Source: Dillenia suffruticosa (Eukaryota; Streptophyta; Magnoliopsida; Dilleniales; Dilleniaceae). From it: a DNA stretch of 64,000 nucleotides. Below are positions 1 through 12,600 of the stretch, in pieces. The stretch is from positions 9,078,001 through 9,142,000 of the forward strand of contig JAVTVX010000035.1 of the NCBI GenBank assembly GCA_033439265.1, given 5' to 3'. Made by a program: the position numbers and the translations under genes. Position 1 is the stretch's first letter. The number at the start of each line of letters is the position of its first letter. The notes beneath the pieces are model-generated. The model was not told the DNA's origin, searched no databases, and was given only the letters and a program-made list of their open reading frames with translations.

Positions 1-2
1 CT

Positions 3-329
3 ATTTATGCAATGCTGGAAAAGTTGACAGGAAAAATGATAGAGGCTGGATTTCAGACGGAAACTCTTGCTGCTTTGCATGATGTGGAGGAGGAAGAAAA
101 GGAATTAATAGTCAAAGTTCATAGTGAAAAATTGGCCATAGCTTTTGGGCTTATCGCTTCTGAACCTGGAACTGAAATCAGGATCTTCAAGAATCTTCGT
201 GTTTGTTTAGACTGCCATAATGCAACTAAATTCATATCAAAGATAACTGAGCGGCTTATTATTGTTAGGGATGCAAATAGGTTCCATCATTTCAAGGATG
301 GTATTTGCTCTTGTGGAGATTATTGGTAA
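3..329 (+). CDS. PPR protein, C-terminal E+/DYW part (partial, left edge)
   Basis: This is the 3' end of a pentatricopeptide-repeat gene whose PPR repeats lie outside the window. The frame is open from the left edge and ends in TAA at 327-329. The visible part is a DYW deaminase-like domain. It has the HSE motif (within [13 protein letters not shown]), the zinc-ligand motif [10 protein letters not shown], and the terminal [14 protein letters not shown] that names the class. DYW proteins act in mitochondria or plastids, where they bind specific transcripts and carry out C-to-U editing. The target organelle and editing site cannot be told from this fragment. The deaminase HxE and CxxC-type residues are all present, so this end looks functional. 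The gene converges on the cellulose synthase gene to its right. Confidence 0.93.
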   Translation: MYAMLEKLTGKMIEAGFQTETLAALHDVEEEEKELIVKVHSEKLAIAFGLIASEPGTEIRIFKNLRVCLDCHNATKFISKITERLIIVRDANRFHHFKDGICSCGDYW

Positions 330-1535
330 AAAGAACTTCATCATAGAAGGCATGGAAGGCTGCATCTTGCCTGGTGTTCAAACTCAATATCTAAATTATT
401 GTCTAAGTTCTCAGCTTGCTACAGGAGATTCTGCATGCACTGGTCAGATCTTTGGCTATCAGGTTGACTTGGTGGGTATCTTTCTCTCATGATTTTTTCT
501 AGCCTCATTCTTTTCAAAGTAAAATAAAAGAGAATCATGATCTTTCTTCATAGACAGAAGGTCATTGTTTGGCTTCCCAAGTACGCTACCATCAACTGCA
601 AGTGTTTCCTTTCCCTTTTCTCCCAAGTTCTTCCTCGTCTATTATATAACATGTAAGAGTGATTCCTGCGCTGTTAAGTTCTTCCCTTACTCCTTCATTC
701 TCATGGGGGTGGGAGATATGATGTCATTTTTCCCTGTCACAAAACTAGAATTTCAGTGGTAATCAGACCAAATTTCAATATAGGTTCCAACTGCTCTTGC
801 TTTTTGACTCAGCTATATATATATATAATTTGTTTAAACATCCCCCGAGCGGAGTTAGTTACAAAAACTTCCCTTCTAATCTTATTTCTCAAAAGCAGTT
901 GAAGAAAACTTGTATGATTTGCTTGTGTCTGGCAATTATGGTCTATTTCTGTGAGACACCTTCTGATTGATTGTTGAGGGTATTCTTGAATGTATTTGAA
1001 GTCGGTCTGACTTGATAATTCTCAACAAATAGAAGCTCTCAGATTGTAGATGATGTTGAAAAAGCATACAATTTATTAGCCAAAATGGCCCATTTTATCC
1101 TAGTTGCAGATCTTATCAATCTGAACCTTTGTCTAGACATTGGGACCTAATTTTATGTGTCTATTTTGATCTCTCTTCATCTTTGGGCTATAGTATTTAT
1201 ATGGTTAGTGCATTCCTCAGGTACTCTTTTTGTTTCTCAATATTTGTTGACTAGATGGGCTTGATGCAACATTTAGGAAACTACAGGAAGAATTCTAACA
1301 CTTGAATGAAATTGCTGTCATTTTAAAACTATCTTGTGCATGATAGTCATTCAACTTACATACAAAATTGAAATCCATGTATTATACTAATAACAGAACT
1401 GTTTCACTCTAGCTTTATTTGTTTTTTTGAAATTCTGTCTGCTAGTTCATTCATCACACTCACAGCATCTCAAAATTCACATTCACACATCTGGAGATGT
1501 ACAGCTCAAATCATGGAGATACAAATACAAATATA
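330..1535. other. Tail-to-tail intergenic region between the PPR and CESA genes
   Basis: About 1.2 kb between two stop codons on opposite strands. It must hold both 3' UTRs. The short open frames here have no family signature and are AT-rich. A short (TA)n run lies near 815-830. No further gene was seen. Confidence 0.6.
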
Positions 1536-4500
1536 TCAGCAATTGATTCCACATTGCTTCACGTCAGGTCCCTTGGTCTTCAACACGAAAGGATCAATTC
1601 GAACCCAAAGCAAGGAGAAGATTGATGCCAAAAGTATGGACCAAATAACAACAATGGTGGGTGTCCTGTTTTGCCGCCCCATCAGACCTTTGAGGAATGG
1701 GTATAGATGGACAATCACCCAAAAAGCAAAGAACAGCTTTCCGAATAGAGGTCCCCAAGACTGATACCCATTGTTTATGGCATCAGAGATTCCAGCCACC
1801 ACTCCGACAAGGTTAATAATTAGGAGGGTGGTCGGAGGGATGAGGAGGGTAGTCCATTTAAATGCATAGAGCTCTCCAAATTCCTCATCGTCAGCAGCTT
1901 TGGATGTAACAGTGAAATTAGTGTCAATGCCTGCCAAAATCTTGAGTAGACCCTGCACCACAGCAAAGAGGTGAGCAGAAACACCACCAATGACCCAGAA
2001 CTGCTCATTTCTCCACCACTCTTCTATGGTCACACCACTCCATCGCAGCTCTAGAATGCCCGTTGCAAAAATCGAGATAAAGAGGGCAATGAAGAAAAGA
2101 CTTGCGAAAGTGCTTATCTGCAGAGATTGATAAAGAACGGGTCAGATTACTGGTACGAAGTGCTATAATCCTCAGGTTGTTGTAACTTAGAAGTAAGTAC
2201 TTCAATATGATGGGCATATGTTCTTTCTTGGAGTCTACAAGCTCTCCCTAGTCCCTGCATAATAAGCTTTTGGTAGAAACATAAGTGCGGGTGTTGTTAC
2301 CGTTGGCATGATAAATTTTCCGGTGAGCAAACAGATGGCTGGGAGCATACAGTAGGCTAGGAGTGGTAATGATGTAAAGGGATAGACAGTGGTGTTGACA
2401 TATGCAAGGCGCTCAAGCCACCTGAGGTTTCCATCTTTGTAGCCATACCAGACAGGACTGTGCCGACTGAAGAAGATTTCAACAGAACCAAGAGCCCAAC
2501 GGAGAACCTGGTTAAGCCGATCTGACAGATTGATTGGAGCTGAACCCTTAAATGCTGGTATTTTGGGCATACAGTAGATGGATCTCCAACCCCGGCAATG
2601 CATTTTGAATCCAGTCAGAATATCTTCTGTAATAGAGCCATAAATCCACCCTAACTGCATATCAAGATCCACTAGAATGTTAAAGTTCATGCTATTCTTG
2701 GAGAAATTAAGGTATGATTTTAGTCCTGCTGTGTGAATTATGAAAAGGATTTATCAAAATCTAGAAAAGTCGTTGACAATAACAAGGGAAAATTGGTGGT
2801 GCATTTGTCCTTAGGAACATTTCTATTTTATAGTTACAAATCACAATATTATTACCTCAGAACCCCACTCTGTTTTGTCTTCATAACCACAACTGATCAC
2901 ATGAATTGCTTCTTTCAGCAGGGCTGCAGGGCTTGATGAAGGAGGAACGCCACCTTCTATCATCAAAGTTGAAGTCACAAAAATAGCTGATTGTCCAAAT
3001 TTCTTTTCAAAATTCATCTCTGACATCAACAGCTCCTTGTCATCATTAAATCCTGCCCAGTAGAATATGTTAACTTACTTGAAACATAAAACTTGATCTA
3101 AAAGATTTAGCTGGGATGAGAATTCATGAACCTTGAAGGTTTGCTGCTGATTCTTCTCCTTTTGCACCTTGTTTGTTATACTTGGGAAGCTTCTTGCGAC
3201 GTCCAAAGCAGGGACAGCAGTCACAGCTAACCATCTTTGGGCGCTTAGGTTCCTTGGGAGGGTTATAGCCATATAAAGCTTGTCTTCTGAAGACACATCC
3301 AGTGCCGACATACACAGGCCCCTGAATGCCATCTAAACCTTTCATGTTTATCTGCAGAGAATAAGAACAGGAACTTATTTTCTTTCTGTATACTAAAAGG
3401 AGGTGTACATGGTCATTCTTTATAGAATGTGTTTGCTTGGTGCGGGACTCACATCAAAGAAGACTGTATTTCTGTTGGCATATCGATCATGCCTGTCAAT
3501 GCCATCAAATCTTTGAGGAAATTGGACATAACAGACTCTCCGTCCAACTTGTGGGTCCATCAAGAAGCACATTGCCTCTCGCACGGCCTTGCTATTGTTC
3601 ACATAATGGTCACAATCCAAGTTAAGCATGTAAGGAGCATTTGTAAGAACTGCTGATACACGAATCTGCAACAACAAAGCAGACACGGAAGGGGTCACAT
3701 ATTTGGAAGATAAATGAACATGAAGATGCAGATATATCCTAATTATATTGCAGGGAGATTATGGAAAACAAGAGATTTATACCAGAGCATTCATGGCACC
3801 GGCCTTCTTGTGATGTTGGAAACCAGGCCTCTTCTCACGAGAGACATATACAAGACGAGGGAGTTCATTTCCTTCTACATCGAGGCCTCCACTGTGGCCG
3901 AGAAATACTTGAATCATACCCGGATGATCCTTGGTATTGTTTCCAGGCCATGGAGTACCATCCTGCATGATCCAACCCTCTGGAGGTACCTTTGATGCTT
4001 TGGCTACAAGTGCATTTATCCTGACTTTGAATTCTTCATATTCTCTCTGTCAAGACATTTCATAACATTAGACACACAATCACAAACCTTAGATGGGACA
4101 TATATATTTAGCTTTAAAACTTTGAAGTTAGAACAGAAACCTTCATTGCCCGTCGTTCTTTAACAAATGTTGGCTGAACTTTATCCTTGAGATAATCAAC
4201 CTTCAATGCAAAATACATTTCGGGGGCTCGAGGCTCTATAGCAAACTTCTTGCAGAAGGGCACCCATTTGCGAGCGAATTCTGCAGTTTCAGAGAGTGAT
4301 TCAAAGGTGAGCATTGAAGCACCATCATCAGAGACATAGCAGGAGATTTTGTCAACTGGGTAGTCCATGGCCAGGATTGAGAGAACTGTGTTGGCTGTGA
4401 CAAGGGGAGGCTCTTTCATGGGATCCACTGTACTGACAAAGATGTCCACAGCCACCAGCATGGATGGCTCCCCTTCCCTCTCATATCTGCAATGCCGATT

Positions 4501-6487
4501 TCTGTTAGCAATGGTTTTTTTGCTTTGAAGATAGTAGATATTGTCGGGTTCTTATTCTTTTTTGTCTGCAAATGCTGGACTAGCCAGAAATAATACTGTA
4601 CCTCAGAGAGAGCCGATCAAGATAGGTCTCACGATCAATGGGAAACCATTTGGGGAACTGATCAAGAATCCAGGAGAAGGCAAACCAGATTTCACAGATC
4701 ACAGAGGTTAGCCAGAGTCCAATTGCATCATGCACCGGGTTCAAAATTCTATACCGTAGGAAAAACGCCAGAACGATGAGCCTAGTCACAACCACCATCC
4801 GATAGGGGTTGAGCTTGCTGGATGCAATAGGCACTTTCCTTGAGAGTGGCTGCCTAGCTTCATCTAGCCTGCAATTTTGATTTGTACATACACATAAGTA
4901 GGTTGAGGACTTCAGGTGGAGGCCGTTTTCATCATTCCTTAAATACTAATTGGAAAATAATTAAAATTCTATGCCAGATTCCAATATGCTCCTACACTTG
5001 CATGTTCAACCAAAGTATTGCTAATCTAAAGCTTTCTTTTAAAACATAATTAATTATATCTATAGTATATTGATATTAAGGTAGCTGTCATTTGCTCTTG
5101 GCTGGTACCTTCGAAAGCAAGGTAGAATTATAAAATTGTTTAAAGATCTACTAAATTTTGAATCAAATCATTCTACCACAAAAATCAGGATCCGGCAACT
5201 ATTCACTGTAATATTAAAGAAGTCATGGTGCAGTAAGAAACTAGGTTATGGAATAGCGCAATAAAAAACTAGGTTATGGCATCAAGTGAAAGTGTGGAAA
5301 TAGTTGTTCGCGGATCTGTAATGTACATGGCCATGTCAGGATCGGCGAAATCATCCTGCTCTGGTCCGATATTTCCTTGCTGCATTTTCCAATCATCCAT
5401 TCTCTCTTTCCAACCTCCCTCTTTCTTCTCATCCCATCTTGCACTTCCTGTAGTACAACGTAACATATTCAAAAACAAAATATATATGAAGTAAATTATC
5501 TCTAACCAAACATATCCTACTAGAAAATGACCTTTTGTCTTACCGGGCTCAGAAACTGGGTATGGATGCACACGTTTGTGTAGGGAAGATGCTAACATTT
5601 GGTCTCCATGAGCATGGCTTGCTATCGGAAATTCACCACTCACCTGCATGCAGGTAGGTTACACTACAAGCTGATTACTTCTATTTACAGAAATAACAAG
5701 ATGATGCGATATGTTTACTTCACTTACTGGTCTGGATCGAGCACCGGTTATAACCGGTGGGAAAGAAGGGTTTAGATCATCATCTTCAGGGCCTCTTCCA
5801 TAACTCATCTTCCCATGAAGCATTGCTTCTGCAAGGTGTTTGTTCTTGTTCTGTTCATCTTCATCAATATTGAACTCGTGTTCAATGTCATCAACATCTT
5901 CCTCATCATCATCACCCTCAACTCTTGGACTCCCTTCATAAGATCATATTTCATGTTAATTCCAACATTTAGTAACCTATTTACTCTTTTTCAAAGTGTT
6001 ATGCCTATGGCGATTGAGCCACCCAATAATAGGTTCTTAAATATGAATCTCTTGCATGTTTTATATTGACAAATTCCAAGTTTATGATATATGCCAAGTA
6101 TCACCCGTAAGTACCTTTGAGTCTTTTGTAGCGAGTCTTGCATTGAGGGCAAACTTGGGTCCCTTCTCTCCTCTCATACTCATAGCAAGGTCGACACACC
6201 GGAAAGCCACACTCGTTACAAGCCACAAACAAGTCTCCATCCACCGTGAGACCGATCTCATCGCCACAAATTTCACAAACTTGGCCATTCAATGACTTCA
6301 AAGGCTTAGGCTGCACCTCAAGAATAAAACACAAAACTCACACATGCATGTCACTAACACATGCTATAACTTTCACATAAATGCACCACAAGAATGCAAG
6401 TATCTCTCTTACCTCTTGATGGCCATGAATGAGGACTAGCTCATTGCGGTTGTGAGATCCAGCAACAAGTCCGGCACTAGCTTCCAT
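1536..6487 (-). CDS. CESA6: Cellulose synthase catalytic subunit, CESA6-like, 13 exons
   Basis: A glycosyltransferase family 2 enzyme that polymerises UDP-glucose into beta-1,4-glucan in the plasma-membrane rosette complex. Coding exons, 5' to 3', are 6487-6413, 6310-6115, 5933-5728, 5643-5544, 5447-5327, 4868-4602, 4486-4141, 4046-3783, 3665-3453, 3351-3132, 3052-2856, 2654-2301 and 2117-1536. They total 3141 nt and 1046 residues, close to the family length, with no internal stop. Features in order: start [16 protein letters not shown]; a RING-like zinc finger (CEIC...CNEC...CRPC...CPQC, about residues 37-83); two membrane spans after [12 protein letters not shown]; catalytic DDG near 375, DCD near 542, TED near 744-746 and QVLRW near 783-787; six C-terminal spans; end KCGINC-like (QCGINC). 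Wording such as [12 protein letters not shown] and FGRRKK fits the CESA2/5/6/9 (primary wall) clade better than CESA1 or CESA3. Membership within that clade is uncertain. The TGA at 1536-1538 is the stop. Confidence 0.96.
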
Positions 6488-6544
6488 GGTTGTTGGTGGT
6501 GGTGGTGGTGGTGAGAGAATGGAGTGAGAGAGAAATATATGGAT

Positions 6545-6587
6545 GAGAGAGAGAGTATGCGCGTGTGTGTGTGTGTGTGTGTGTGTC
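6545..6587. repeat. (GA)n/(GT)n microsatellite in the CESA 5' leader
   Basis: A (GA) run followed by about twelve GT units, 60-100 bases upstream of the CESA ATG. On the gene strand it reads (CA)n and would lie in the 5' UTR or core promoter. A (GGT)n run sits between it and the ATG (about 6490-6512). Confidence 0.85.
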
Positions 6588-6589
6588 TT

Positions 6590-7649
6590 TTTTAAGAAGA
6601 GAGGTGTGGGATTTGGTTCAGGTGTCACACCTAAAAGTGTCCATGGATGGATGGGGAAGGAGTTGGTTGCTCAGTCCCAGTTGCTCTTAAGCTAAGGTTC
6701 CTCCGGTTTCAACTACCATTTGTGTATATGTCTTCGCTATGCTTTGCTTATTCAACGACCAATCTCTCTACGTTGCCACATACCCACATATATATTATCC
6801 TTCCCAAAATAGCCTCATGCTTTTGACTTATTTCTTAGGAATGTCCTTTACCCCTCTATCCCTCAATCTAAATGCCATTCCTTTGGAGTAAATTTCGATG
6901 ACAAGACGACCTACATGTAGTATAATAGGAATGATAATAGATTTTTTAATTAAAAATCAGATTTGAATCTTACAAAATAGAAGAACTACATTGAGAGAGC
7001 TCATCTTTTATAAAAGATCCAACAATAATATAAAACGAATTAATCAAAATATAATTCTAAATATCAATCGATGAGTCACAAAAAATAAATAAATTGCAGC
7101 GGCAAGTTTTCACATTTCATGTGATAAATTTTTGTTTGAGTAGGCGGTTGCTCACGAGTTTTCATGATTTTAAATAATAATTTTAAAACATTCAATATTT
7201 TTAAAATATTCAATATCTTTTTAAAATATTATCGATAATTTTATCATGATAAATAGTATTTTTTTTTCATATGTTATATATTAGCCGTAAATGTAAGTAA
7301 TTTATTATTTTCTAACACTTTCAAAATGGTCTTGCTAACAGATTTATAGATCATTTTCCAATTATTGGCATTTTATGGTTATTTGAAGCAATAATTTTCT
7401 TAGATTTAACAACTTAAATAGAGTTGGCCGTCTGTGTCCATTTTGAAGCTAATTTTTAAAGATATTGTTAGTAGGGAGTATGCAAATGTTCAACTTTAAC
7501 AAAAGGAGAAACATTATTTCATTTTCCTCTTCCCACCTTCTCTGCTCAGTTGTGCTTAGGTTACTGTATTCTTCTTTTCCATCAAAAGATCATTTAATGA
7601 TCTCAAGAGACTGTTGAGGATGCTTAGGTGGGAGTAAAAAAAAAAAAAG
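6590..7649. other. AT-rich region upstream of CESA; possible SINE relic
   Basis: This should hold the CESA promoter (nearest 300-400 bases). Further out, around 6890-7100 on the + strand, there is a tRNA-SINE-like pattern. A box-B-like stretch (CAGATTTGAATCTTA) is followed about 80 bases later by a tail with words shared with a second copy near 25590-25650 (GAATTAATcAAAATAT then a degenerate ATATCgAT). It is heavily decayed and called with low confidence. Confidence 0.35.
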
Positions 7650-7935
7650 AAAAGATAAAATTAGAAATAAAGAAATTCGTAATAAGTTAAAAATTAGTTT
7701 AATTCTGAAAAAATACGAAAGTATTATCTGAGATGGTTCGGACATGTATAAAGAAGATCCAAAAATATACCCGTTAGGAAATCTGAGAACTTAAATATAG
7801 GAGATATAGTAAAACGTAGAAATAGATTGTTGAAAATTTGAATGTAAATCATTCGTAAAGATATGAAAGTTAAGAATTTAGAAGAGAAAATAGTTTTAGA
7901 TAAAAATGGATAGCGTAAAAGAATTCGCACAAATT
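7650..7935 (+). mobile_element. RTE-type LINE, degenerate 3' end of reverse transcriptase ORF
   Basis: Reading across frameshifts and stops, the + strand gives KDKIRN, then KKYESII, RWFGHV, PVRKSEN, RKDMKVKNL and RKRIRTN. These match in order the extreme C-terminus of plant RTE-like LINE polyproteins, which carry the pattern KDKIRN...RLRWFGHVQRRP...RKDMK..NL...KRIHVADP. At least one frameshift (just before RWFGHV) and several in-frame stops make it dead. An AT-rich stretch with (TTTTTA)-like units follows at 7960-8020. Confidence 0.72.
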
Positions 7936-9646
7936 AAACTAATATATTTTATATATTTATATATTGATTTATTCATTTATTTTTATTTTTATTTTTATTT
8001 TATTTTTATTTTTATTTAGATATATATTTTTAAAATTTTATTTCGTTTTTCTTTTCTCTATCTATTTCAAATTTGTATCTCGAATAATCATTTCAAATAT
8101 TGGTATTAAAGCTTAATTTGTATTGTGTCAATCCTTTCTTTGGGAGAAGGAGAGGGAAGAATTAAGACTTAGCTTATTATTGTATATGACTGTTGACATT
8201 TTTGGGAATTGGAGGTAGTACGTGCTCAAACTCTTGTAATCAGATATTCTCCGTAACCAATAAACTATAACATAAATGATATTATCTCTTTTATGGTCTT
8301 TGGACCTCTCCATGTAAAAAAGAAAAAAAAAAACAAAAAACAAAAAAATTGAAAGCATATCCTTGTACCACTGAACCAAGATCGGCGGTGGGGGCACGAT
8401 TATAGAATTTGCAAAACATATGAAAAAAGTTACCAATCTTTCTTTTCTTTTTCTTTTTTTTTTTTTTTTTCTTTCTGCAAAGAAAAAATTTTCCATTTTC
8501 AAAACCGTCCTGACACGGCATGGTGGTTTAAAAATGTGATTTGAAAGAACAGAAGTAGCATTCATATTTCGGATAAATGCTAAGTGAATGTATGTATCCA
8601 TACCACATCCATACTGCGTAGCCCTTTTTCCGAACCAAGTTGGGTTTGACCAATCTGGCGTGTTAATGCTCATTCGATTTTATTATTAATACACAGAAAA
8701 GAACGGCTCCATCAGTGGCCTCATTTCACAAATAAGCCCTCTCATCTTATTCTTGCCACCTCACTCCCCTGAAATTGAGCAAACAAATCGTCTCTGCAAC
8801 AAACACGTGAGAGAGAGAGAGAGAGGGCCTTTCGGATTGAATAACTTAGAAGTAAAGGAAAAATGCAATCCGGTTAGGTCTGGGAGTTGGGGCCTCGACA
8901 TCACCTGCAAAACACAACATTGTTTATTCTGCTTAAGTACCACCATTTATATTCACAATAACGCCTCCCTGATAATGCAAAATAAGTCTAGAAACATCTG
9001 CTGGACTCATTTTTCATCAGTTAATACTTTTTCAATCAGGGACATTAGCACCTCGTACAACCCAGATGGAGAAATGAATTTCTGGAAAAGACACGCCTTA
9101 GGTTTGTCAGTCCCAACCGTGTATGAGAGAGAGAGAGAGAGATAGAGAATCTATCTGATTTCTTCATTGTCACAAAATGGTCACAACTAAGTCTAAACTT
9201 ACCAGTGGAACTGACCCAACACCTGCAAGAGCATCGACTGATGAGTGAAAGGAGACCAAATGCCAATTCTACAACCAATTAATGGTCACCACCCCAGTTT
9301 CAACCGTAGTTCTTATCCAAGGATAATTCTGATTAATTCAAAAATAAATAAATAAAATTGGGCATACTTGTTTCTTTTGATGTACAAGGGAAAAAGACAT
9401 GGTAGGCTGTAGACTGATTATAAATACCGTGCCTGAACAAAACAGCTTTAACCACATTGCTACCACGGCACCATACTACTTAACATCAATCTATTTTATC
9501 TAGCCTACTCTGCGCAATGGTACTGATAGGGACCGGAGTTGTACAGGACATATAATATAATTGCTATACAAATCTAAGTTCACAAAAACTTTCTTTAGGT
9601 GTACCTGTCCCTACAAAGTTTGTCCCCATGAAACTCTGAAATGCGA
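7936..9646. other. Intergenic, 3' of IF-3
   Basis: The first part is AT-rich. It is followed by poly-purine and poly-pyrimidine tracts near 8318-8347 and 8430-8475, and (GA)n runs at 8811-8826 and 9125-9142. The longer open frames here (for example 8128-8673 on the minus strand) run through these simple tracts and have no recognisable protein. The part nearest 9646 should be the IF-3 3' UTR. Nothing else was supported. Confidence 0.5.
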
Positions 9647-12600
9647 TCACACACTAGCTGACACTTCTGCTGCTTGTGTTTTGTCCTTCTTTTTTGGAGG
9701 TTCTTGAGCTTTCTGCAATGCAGCCTTATTTGGGATCAAAACAATGAATATATTCCTGTCACTGAAGTTTTTGCTCTCCTCTGTTGCCAGCTGCACATTA
9801 TAGCACCGATGCCAAGTAGAATTAACATAAAAATTATCAATGTTCCACTGGAAAAAAAGGTCCATCCTTCAGAATCCTCTGTTAATACTGTTAATTTCTC
9901 ACATTTGCATAAAGAGAGTGGAAACAAGTGCCACAAATCTTCCCTCTCCCTCGCCCACAATTTTTTCTTTTTCTCCTTTTCTAGGTCCTAAGGTGTTTAA
10001 GCCACACAATGCAGCAACATCCGGCAGGCAATATTTAAACTTTTAAGTCTCTAGCACCACCTTATGGAACTTCACAACTAAAAAGAGCATCAGGAATCAG
10101 TCAAAGATTTGTCTAATCAGATAAACTTCCCAACAGTTATGGCATGGAAACAAAAAAGCATAAGATAATAACATCATCCCCTCCCCTCCCCTCCCCCTCC
10201 CCCACCCCCTAGAGAGAGAGAGAGAGATAGAGGGACATTGGCAAAAGGGTACTTTGCCATGCCAATTTGATTGAATTAAAGAGGGTGCAGCTATAGAGTC
10301 TGGCAACATTTTTTGGCAAATGATCTTACAGTTCATTTCATAAAGCAGCTAGTAAAGACTGGAACAATCCTACTGCACAACAATAACATATATAAGCAAA
10401 TAAAAAATGATATACAGTATTTTCCCTTCTTTTACATTGTGCATACCACCTTTTTAAAACCTAATGCTTAAATAAATTTATTTTAGTTACAACTAAATAG
10501 TTGAGCACAGAATTGGTAGTTCATTGTTTGGATAACTGCACCTTGTAACTGCTATATTCGGAGCATAGGTGTAGTATTCAAGATGTGTAATTTTGTAATT
10601 TTATTTTAACTTTAGTGAAATTTCAAATGTTGTTAATCTCAGTATATGCTTTGTTTAATTTATGAAAAGACAGTATACAAAGTGTAAACAAAAGAAAAGT
10701 TTGGTGTTTTCTTCTTTTTTTTTTCAATTTGTAAACATAAAATTAGTATGGTAATCACATAGGCATGCTAACAACACTCTTTGCACTCCTTTAGTCAGGA
10801 TGATACACCATGCAGATTTAATATAAGTTCTCTGCACTTGCAATATTTCAGCTCCATGGAGCACTAAAAATAGCTAAAAGCAATTTGATTCCTAAATTAG
10901 TCTGCAACTTCCCAAGAAAGATCTACTTGATGAGAAATTAAAACCTAGATAGTGACAACTGTAGTATTAATCTCATCTGCATGTGTGTGCATGTGTGGGA
11001 GAGAGGGGGTCAGTGTCAGTAATATGGTACCTCGCCCACATCAGTCTGGAAGCGTCTAATAAGCTCAATAGCGATATTTCTGAACTCATTCTCACGACCC
11101 TTTAAGTTCACAATTACCTTAACCTGCAACAAGATAACTAATACTGTTAAGACAAAAGCTGAGAAGGTAATTTTTGAGTAGGTATACGCTTGCTGACAAG
11201 ATATTCCCCATGCACCTTATCACCATCTTTCAAAAACTTCCTTGCAGCTTTCAAGCGCACAGAATAATCATGGGAATCAATGTTGTAACTGCCATCAAAT
11301 TCAGGAAGAAACATTATTGAGGATAGCTTTAACAACAGGGAAACGTATTTTGAGGATAGCTTTAATAAACAGGAAATACATTTTGCAAGTTTAGTTAGCT
11401 TCTGAGCTTTGATGGCTCCATGATAACAAATATGACAGAGAGGGACTAGGTAAATTCATTAAGCAAGTACTATAATCACTGAAAAACAGGAATCAAAATA
11501 ATGAACCCTGTTCCAACGATAGCGCCTCCTATAGGAAGATGAAAGATATCACAAGATTGACCCAAACATAATACATACCACACACAAGCTGAAATCCAAC
11601 ATATGAACACTACCAATATAACCTCAAACCAGCCCAAAACCAGAACCTTGCAGTTCACTTTCCTTTTCCTTTGGATGCATAAAATTGTTGAGCTTAAGAA
11701 GTCATAGTTAGGGTTGCATATGAGCAAAGATATTAATTTATCAAGCTCATTCAGGAAAGCAGCCAAGTCAAGCCCACATCCATCTACTTAGCTTGTTCAG
11801 TTAGCCAGATTATCTCAAGCAAATAAGTTCAGTTCTGGAGCTCAGCAGTCAGCAAGTGAGAAATTTATTACAATAAAGATCTCAAAATTCCCATAGAACC
11901 TTTCCCCTCATCCTTTAATCTTTCAATGATATATTCTCTTTTCGCTTGGAGGGATATTGGTAAACTGGTTTGTCGATTTTTAAAAGGCTAGGACAAGAAT
12001 CACTTCAAAATGGAAGCAGCTACCAGGATATGATATGATACCCACAAATACATTTTGCCTGTCAGATGGTACACATGGCGCATCCATTGTTTACTTATTA
12101 TTTTTTTCAACATCATATTTTGGAGGAATACTTTATGTTAACTCTTTTATAATAGGTGGATTCACTAATAGCAATTATAATTCAGATTACTCTTTAATAA
12201 GACAATATTTATTAAGAAACCAAAACTTTTCTAGTAGCGTATAACTAAACCAAATTTCTCTCCCTCAAGGACCCCCAAATCCTCAAAGTTCATATATCTC
12301 AAGTGCCATAAATATCTATGTTGTAGAGTCCAAACATTATAGAAGTAGCTTCAGGATTAACACTATATTACAATGCACGTGTCCACTTGATTTACCGACA
12401 TTAATAGATCAAATGCTAACTTTCGTCAGAGATCCCCATTTTTATCTTCATTAATATTGTTCCGGGAGCATTTAGAATACATATATCAAATGTCTTTATC
12501 ATTTGGGATGCGACTTATAGCCTTTGAAATTGAAAAATGAAAATAAAAATTAAAAATCCCAAGATTTAAATAATTTATTTGCCAGTCCAGATCTTTATAT

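Noticed and set aside
8128-8673. 181-codon open frame on the minus strand
   Set aside because: It passes through poly-purine and poly-pyrimidine tracts, has biased Lys/Phe content and no recognisable domain.
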